From NCBI GenBank assembly GCA_023159155.1, contig JAJNNX010000019.1, positions 372,001-436,000 of the forward strand: a stretch of 64,000 nucleotides of DNA, given 5' to 3'. Shown here in pieces: positions 58,199 to 64,000 of this stretch. Each line of letters starts with the position of its first letter. The first letter of the stretch is position 1. The notes under the pieces were generated by a model, which did no database searches, was not told the DNA's origin, and saw nothing but the letters and a program-made list of their open reading frames with translations. The DNA is from Ustulina deusta. Taxonomy: Eukaryota > Ascomycota > Sordariomycetes > Xylariales > Xylariaceae. Position numbers and translations under genes: made by a program.

Positions 58199-60639
58199 GC
58201 TGGCGATAACAAGCAACAAAGCCGCAACAAAAGCCGGCGGCCATGAGTCAGCGACAGAGCCTATGCGATCTCCCACACCTTCCAGAACAATGCTGACTCT
58301 TACATCCCCAGACGAGGATGTGTCATGGAGAGAACAGTGCTGGGAAGAGCAAAAGACAAAGTGAGATCAAGGTCTTGGAGAGTGATCAAAGAGCGGGGGC
58401 AAGGAAAGGAAAGGAAAAACAACATTCACTTGGTAGATCATGAGGAATTGAAGAGGCGGAGGAGTGAATTCGAGGAAAATAGGTAGCGGCAAATGCGATG
58501 CCGCTCCGCATCCCGCCCTAGTTTAGAGAGTAACCAACCTAGGTACCAATCCATTAACCTAGCGTGGTTGATCTGCTCTCTGCCGTCCCTCCTCCTTCCA
58601 CAGCTGTACGGACACAATAATCATTGTTGGTAAGTGCGTCCGCATCGCCCACGCGAGCCTTCCGTCACCACATGGGCAGCTTTGACACTTACAGGAGCCC
58701 CCCCTGCAATTGCCCCTGCCAATCCCCCAGAAGGACCCATGTAAGTTCTCCGCTTTCCTTGATCAGTCGGCTCCTGCACAGGCAGTACACGGGGTGCGGA
58801 GTCGTGGATTTGGCAGGTCTAATGCGGTCCCGGCCACTCGCTTGCTTTGTCGAGGGAGCACGACGCGAATGGATGGAACAGAAGGTTTCATTGCTGTGAT
58901 ACACCCGCGGGTGTTCTCGGGCCTTATAATATAGCCGCACTGTTTGTGAGGTGTTTATTGCAGACGCTTTCTTTTAGGCAGGCAAGTCGTACTGTTGAAA
59001 CGACGTGAACCGAAATACTACTATGTAGGTAGATAGGTAGACACTCAAAGCTCTTGGAAGCACCTACTATATGTGTTAGGCTTTGCGATATATGTAAGTA
59101 CCTAAGCCTGCTAGATATGCGTAGAATACTACCCATTCTGTCAACGGGCGCTAGTCCACTTACACACGAGTGTGAAGCGTGTCTGGGATCCCCGCGAACT
59201 GGGAATGCGGGGGAAGTGGACCATGGACCATCCAGCACCCACTTCTGCCCACCCTCATCTGACGGTCAGACAAGTCCAGATAACGCTTTGAGCAGCAGAA
59301 AATCGAAATTTGCATGTGCCTGAAATCCAACAAGGAGAACGCATCTTTTGACTTCAAAAACGAAAAGAACTGGAGAAAAAAAGAGAAAACGAAATGCTTG
59401 ATTGAGCATGTTGAGGAGAGCAACGAGACAAATTACATTGGGGTTAGTTTTCGCGACTTGAGCCGGAATTACATTGCGTGTTTCAGTCCTTGGCTTAACA
59501 AGCCAGATATAACGGCAAGAAAGGGTGTAAGCGAAGGCTACGTGTGAAGACTACCCCCCAGATCCCTAATATTCCTTACATGTACATGTTAGCAACCACC
59601 GAACCTGACCGAGCAAGGCCAGACCCTGAATGATCTCGCATAAGTATGATCTTATAAACTGTAGCTAATTCACCAAGAAGATGGCTTTATCACCTTTCCA
59701 TGAAGCTTGATATCGAATTCAGTCATGGAGAGTCCCAAGCTCGTGTCCGAGTACGGGAATCGGTCAAACAACCATCCTCCCAACCCCCAATCAAGAAAGG
59801 AACTCAGAATGAGTGTTTTGGCCAAAACTCGCTTCTCAGAGCGGAATTCCATCTAACTATACATACACGTCTCTCTAATTAGCTGCTTCTCTATCCAAAC
59901 TCGAAACATGCAATAGCGCAAAAATCAATCCCCCAATGCTAGCCATCAGCAGATATCCATGGACTCTCCCATCCAAACACACATACAATTAAGAAATCCC
60001 ATGAACGGAATTAGTCAATCGATGCGCGCCTCGATAATTACTGACGGCACGTCAAGTCGAGTGCAAAATGCTGCGTTTCACAATGAGTTTGCATAGCAAG
60101 GCTGGGAAGAATAGTAGGTAGGAGGTAGCAGAGCTAAATGATAACCCAGGTGGTGAAGAGGTTACTTAAGCTGATTAACTGCACTGCAACTGAGGAACAA
60201 CTCAGGGCTGTGTAGATAAAAAGTTAAACATGCCAGGCCAGTAGCCCCACCATAGCTTGTCTGTCCTCTGGACCTACCTATAGACATGTATGGCGTCACC
60301 ACCAGTTACATCCTTTTCCTCAACCATTGCAACCACCAGCCAATTGGTGATTTCCAAACTCAATTGCTGCAAGTATCAGCGTCCAACCACAGGTAGCAAA
60401 GCAATTATTCTACAAATCGAATATAATACCTACCAAAAACATACACAGATATCGGGCGAAGCCCTGTAGGTAGGTACTTAATCAACCCACGCGGTAAGCA
60501 TCCCTGAACACACGGCAAGAAAACAGCACCTACCTACCTACCTACCCAGGCAGCGCGACGAAAAGACCCCAGTTACCAACATTACCTACCTACCTACTTA
60601 CCCAGTGACCACACGAGTTCAGAAATCCCGTCCTCCACG
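58199..60639. other. Intergenic region, nnt to mitochondrial protein gene
   Basis: About 2.4 kb without a supported gene. Short frames at 58624-58899 and 59314-59547 resemble nothing known. TACC runs cluster at 60466-60602 just before the next gene. Confidence 0.5.
60466..60602. repeat. TACC tetranucleotide cluster
   Basis: Several short tandem runs of TACC/CTAC within 140 bp, directly upstream of a gene start. Smaller clusters of the same word occur near many other genes in the window. Confidence 0.7.
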
Positions 60640-61540
60640 ATGTCGTCGTCGTCCGTCCTCCGCGCCCTAGCAGCCCAGCGCAGCTCCGTCCTCCGGACGC
60701 AAACAAAGCGACAGGCCACGTTGCGCATGGGCGCAGCGTCGAGCCGGTGGCGGCGAGGCTACGCCAGCGTGCACGACATCGCGGCGAAGACGAGCGACAC
60801 GCCCTGGTAAGCAAGACGACCCCCGCCCCAGAGCGAGCGAGCGAGCGCAAGCAAGCAAGCAAAGCAAGCCGGCCTAACACGGGCCGCAGGCTGCTCGGCG
60901 CCGTCGGCGTCACCGTAGTGGGACTCGCGTACCTCGAGTCCGGGCGAGCGACGGGCTCGGGCGCGCACGGGCCCCAGTCCGCCGACGCGATAGCGTCGCA
61001 TCGTGAGGAGGCGGCCCACGGAAAGCTGTCCTCCTCCTCCTCCTCGGACTCCAAGCCGGAATCCGAGCCCGAGCCGCAGCAATCCGGAGCCGACAAGCCG
61101 GAGGGCGCGGCGGAGGGCGCGGCAGAGCAAGGCGAGGCACCGTCAAGCAAAGAGGAGGTCTCCCAGCCCTCGGCCGACGGCGCGGACGCAGCGACGAAGT
61201 CGGAAGAGGAGAAGAAGAAGAAGAAGGGGGAGGGCAACGAGGAATCGGAGACGACGGTATGTCTCTCTCCATCTCTTTCTCTCTTTTTCTGTGAAATTCC
61301 TCAGACCAGCAATTCCGGTGACTGCTGATTGTGTGTATTCCGATACTAACCCACCTACCCTGTGTCCAGACCAGCGCAGGGGAGGAGGAGGGGGGGAAGA
61401 AGGCGGCGACGACGACGAGTTCATCCACGACGCCCGGCAAGAAGACGGCCGAGGACGCGCGCGAGGATTCCAAGAAGGGCGAGGACAAGGACAAGGGCGA
61501 GACCGAGGCTGGAAAGAAGGGCAGTTCCAAGAAGAATTGA
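60640..61540 (+). CDS. Probable mitochondrial membrane protein, function unknown
   Basis: Three exons, 60640-60806, 60890-61256 and 61370-61540, give 234 residues; both introns keep phase. The N-terminal 45 residues are rich in Ser, Arg and Ala with no acidic residue (MSSSSVLRALAAQRSSVLR, RWRRGYAS), a strong mitochondrial targeting pattern. One membrane segment follows across the first junction (LLGAVGVTVVGLAYL, about 57-71). The rest is hydrophilic and low in complexity: Glu/Ser/Ala-rich, then a Lys/Glu-rich end (GKKGSSKKN). I do not recognise the family; the layout suggests an inner-membrane anchored protein with a disordered tail. Confidence 0.65.
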
Positions 61541-62574
61541 ATGAACGGCGCTATTCCGCGCGCGATTATTCTGTAGTGTATGTGTGTTATTATTAGGAAA
61601 CATCTTTCTTGGAATCTAGAGTAATGTCATCAGAGTTATTGAGAAAAAAAAAAAAAAAAAAAAAAAGCTCCGGTTCCGAGCTGGTGATATATCTGCTTTT
61701 AGTCGATGTAGTGTTTGTATACTTCTGGGAGTTCTGGGAACCCACCAAGCCTGCGAATATGTAGACCGAGATTCCCGGAAGATGAAATGCAGTAGAGCTC
61801 GCCCACGATCTCCCAATAAGATTGCAGCCAAAGGCATGGACTTCTGTCAATCTCGAATGCCCCGTTGTCCATCCATTCACCTTGTCTATATCGCGCTGTG
61901 AGAATAATCTCTCATTCTTGGTTTTATTGCTGCATTCTATCGACCTACACGCAACATGTTCTTCTGGTCAATGCACTAGTTAGTTATTACAATAAGAATC
62001 TTGTAAGACTCTAGATCTCCCATATTTTCTCAAGAGTCCTTGAAAAACCACATAATGAAGCCGACAATCCATTCCAGGCAAACCAAATTGTAACTGCCGT
62101 ACACGCAGCATGTCTGCAGGCGCCATGGTGTTGTCTTGCTCTCTTCCATCGACGCCTGAACGTCCATTTACCATCCGTACTATGCAAATGCAGTGGGAAC
62201 GCGCAGGATCTAACCACTACGTGGAGGGGGCACAAAGGAAATTTGTATTGTCTTGCGCGCCAGAGTTGAGTTTCGACGGCGCCGGCCAAGTCGATGTCAT
62301 TCCACGGACATCTAGCATTAAAGATTGTTAGAGAAACCGAGGTCCAGCCGAAATGTCGACGCTGCAGCGTGACGTGAGCGAGATGTTCTAGTCGTGTGAA
62401 AATACCCGGTAGTTTTTGGGAAGATAGGTTATTCGTGGGTGGCCGTTCAATTCGTAAGAGCGTGACAAATTATTTCTGCTCACGGCTATGTTGTGGATGT
62501 GTAGTAGGTATAGGCAGCGTCGAGCATTCGGATAGCTGTTATGACGGCCTCAAGCTGGCATTGGCGAGCGAGCT
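61541..62574. other. Convergent intergenic region
   Basis: No gene is seen in 1 kb between the 3' ends of two genes. It includes a 23-bp A run at 61644-61666. Confidence 0.6.
61644..61666. repeat. Poly(A) tract
   Basis: About 23 consecutive A residues, about 100 bp downstream of a stop codon. It could be genomic or the end of a retroposed sequence; no retroelement is recognisable beside it. Confidence 0.8.
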
Positions 62575-63638
62575 CTAGCATGACTGGTAGAGCAGCAATG
62601 GCTCGCCGACATTCTCGATCTCGGGTATTGTGCATTTCAAATCAAACGCTTTCGATAGAACAATCTTGAATATCTGCAAAGACAATGAGTACAAAGATTC
62701 GTTCAAACTCGGGGTTCTAGCGCCGGCCGTGATACCTTCTGAACGTTGATACTGTGGCTAGTGCTACTGAAGATCAGCGAGGCACGCATGGCCTTGGCGA
62801 ACCGCCGTGCCTAGAGATAGCTGGTCAGTTGAGCTTGACACTGCACATCGCTAAGCTCGCATACCTGATTCGATATTTCCTCTTGCTCCTCCCGTGAGAA
62901 GTTGACGAAATGATCGTACTTGGTGCCAACAAGAACCGGAATCGCAGTTTTGTTGAACCCCCGTCCTTGGCGGTACCACTCCTTGATGCTATTGAGCGTG
63001 CTTTTCCTCGTCAAATCGAACATGAACAGGATAGCTACCGCATCGTTGCAAACAAGTGGCAACATGTTGACGAATTCTCTCTGGCCGCCAAGATCCCATA
63101 TGCTGAACGTGATTTCGGTGTTCCGGATGCTGATTGTTTTCTCCATGAAATTGACGCCAAGCGTCTGGATATAATCTTCGTCCCAGCTGCCTTCGACATA
63201 TTTCACCATCAGAGACGTCTTGCCGATCTGGGCGTCGCCTACCATCCCAACCTTGATGACAACCTGGTTACGTGTGCTGGCCTGGTCGGCGCCACTGCTG
63301 CCCCGGTCACTGTACGTAGCTTGCCGATCCCCACCGGCACCGGAGAGACCGGAAGGGGGTCTTGAAATCGACTGTGGATGAGCGGTGGCCGGAGGTGTGT
63401 CGTATCGCCCGTTGAGATCTACCTCGTCGGGGGTTTGGCTGTTCGTTAAGCCCTGGTCAAGGGACTGCGACTGTTGATGGTATACTTCATGGCCATTCAG
63501 GCTGGGTGCGACATGGGGGCCTCCTTCCATGTCGGCGAGCGTGTCGGGGAGGGTATCATCGAGGTGTTCATGGGGCCCGAGAACGGGGGCAGTGTGGAAA
63601 TCTTGCTCCATGGCGTCCATGGCGTCCATGGTGTCCAT
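62575..63638 (-). CDS. spg1: Septum-promoting Ras-like GTPase Spg1/Tem1
   Basis: This GTPase starts the septation initiation / mitotic exit network at the spindle pole body. Three exons, 63638-62865, 62810-62736 and 62673-62575, give 315 residues; introns are 54 and 62 nt and in phase. After a disordered N-terminus of about 120 residues the G domain shows G1 [21 protein letters not shown]3 [40 protein letters not shown] and G4 VGTKYDHF, the Thr-Lys-Tyr-Asp form of G4 typical of Spg1/Tem1. The [20 protein letters not shown] helix in exon 2 and [19 protein letters not shown] in exon 3 are also diagnostic. The start chosen is the first of three closely spaced ATGs (ATGGAC repeats encoding [10 protein letters not shown]); an in-frame ATG at 63869 would add 77 residues without family support. 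Confidence 0.9.
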
Positions 63639-64000
63639 GGCCTCGTGAAACTGGCCCGAAGACCCGACAGTAAGAGTAGACGGGTCTACAACGAAAGAGT
63701 CCTTGGAGTGTGCGAGAAGGAGGGATAGTCGTCGAGAAGTGCAGAAGTCCTCGTATGATGGGAATCGGGATCGAGGATACGTTGAAGTCTCAGGTTGGGC
63801 GGCGAGCAGGGATTCGCAGAGTAGCAGTGGAATTCGTGATGGACCCGTAACCGCCGAGGAATGTTCCACGCGTGCTCTAGACTGTGGAGGATGTGTGTGT
63901 CAGTCGCCTCAGCCTCGACGTATGGATTGGGGCTTGATGCAGCACGGGGCGTCAATCAGGCCATGGGCTGGAGCCGTGTCCCGACCCAGCTGAGACCTCC
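63639..64000. other. Upstream region of spg1, right edge
   Basis: Probably leader and promoter of spg1. Open frames exist on both strands but none is recognisable. Confidence 0.5.

Noticed and set aside
59314..59547. 77-codon lysine-rich frame
   Set aside because: No similarity recognised; lies in an intergenic region with biased composition.
60747..61596. Long frames on both strands over the mitochondrial protein gene
   Set aside because: Caused by low-complexity GC-rich coding sequence; the spliced plus-strand model keeps phase and has a targeting sequence and membrane segment.
1..64000. CRISPR arrays, bacterial operons, rRNA genes
   Set aside because: None seen; the window is a eukaryotic nuclear region with spliceosomal introns.

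Overview
The window is nuclear DNA of a filamentous ascomycete (Pezizomycotina; Sordariomycetes is my best guess but is not proven). The evidence is many short 46-190 nt introns with GT...AG ends and CTAAC-like branch sites, a full set of fungal housekeeping genes, a fungal Zn2Cys6 regulator, NLR/HET/ankyrin-type genes, and TACC/GGTA tetranucleotide runs between genes. Most calls come from reading the protein sequences; splice sites were worked out by hand and checked for reading phase.

Layout. (a) 1.3-21.9 kb is a dense housekeeping block: replication factor A subunit 3, a Ser/Pro-rich repeat protein, an Ams2/Spt21-type GATA factor, mitochondrial 3-hydroxyisobutyryl-CoA hydrolase, SmD2, eIF2B delta, a small complex I subunit, the COMPASS subunit Shg1 with a huge RD/RS tail, and the Rsp5 adaptor Ssh4. 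(b) 21.9-25.7 kb is non-coding with two tRNA-like sequences; 25.7-27.6 kb is a PH-domain protein. (c) 27.6-41.3 kb is a gene desert holding a decayed STAND/NLR gene, one copy of a 71-bp element, and repeat fragments that differ mainly by transitions. (d) 41.3-47.1 kb is a compact metabolic module: a Zn2Cys6 regulator (damaged), an MFS sugar transporter (six exons, intact) and a levoglucosan-kinase/AnmK-family kinase (intact). A perfect CGG-N11-CCG palindrome lies in the divergent promoter of the last two. (e) 47.6-52.1 kb carries a HET-domain relic, a second 71-bp element and a frameshifted ankyrin gene with a GDPD-like N-terminal domain. (f) 53.2-63.6 kb returns to normal genes: a small conserved protein, mitochondrial NAD(P) transhydrogenase, a mitochondrial membrane protein and the Spg1/Tem1 GTPase.

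The strongest discovery candidate is the module in (d): uptake of an anhydrosugar (probably levoglucosan, 1,6-anhydroglucose) and its one-step conversion to glucose 6-phosphate, under a local Gal4-like switch whose regulator looks broken in this strain. It sits inside an accessory compartment of allorecognition-type genes in decay. The second candidate is the 71-bp element, present twice, each copy flanked by its own 6-bp target-site duplication.
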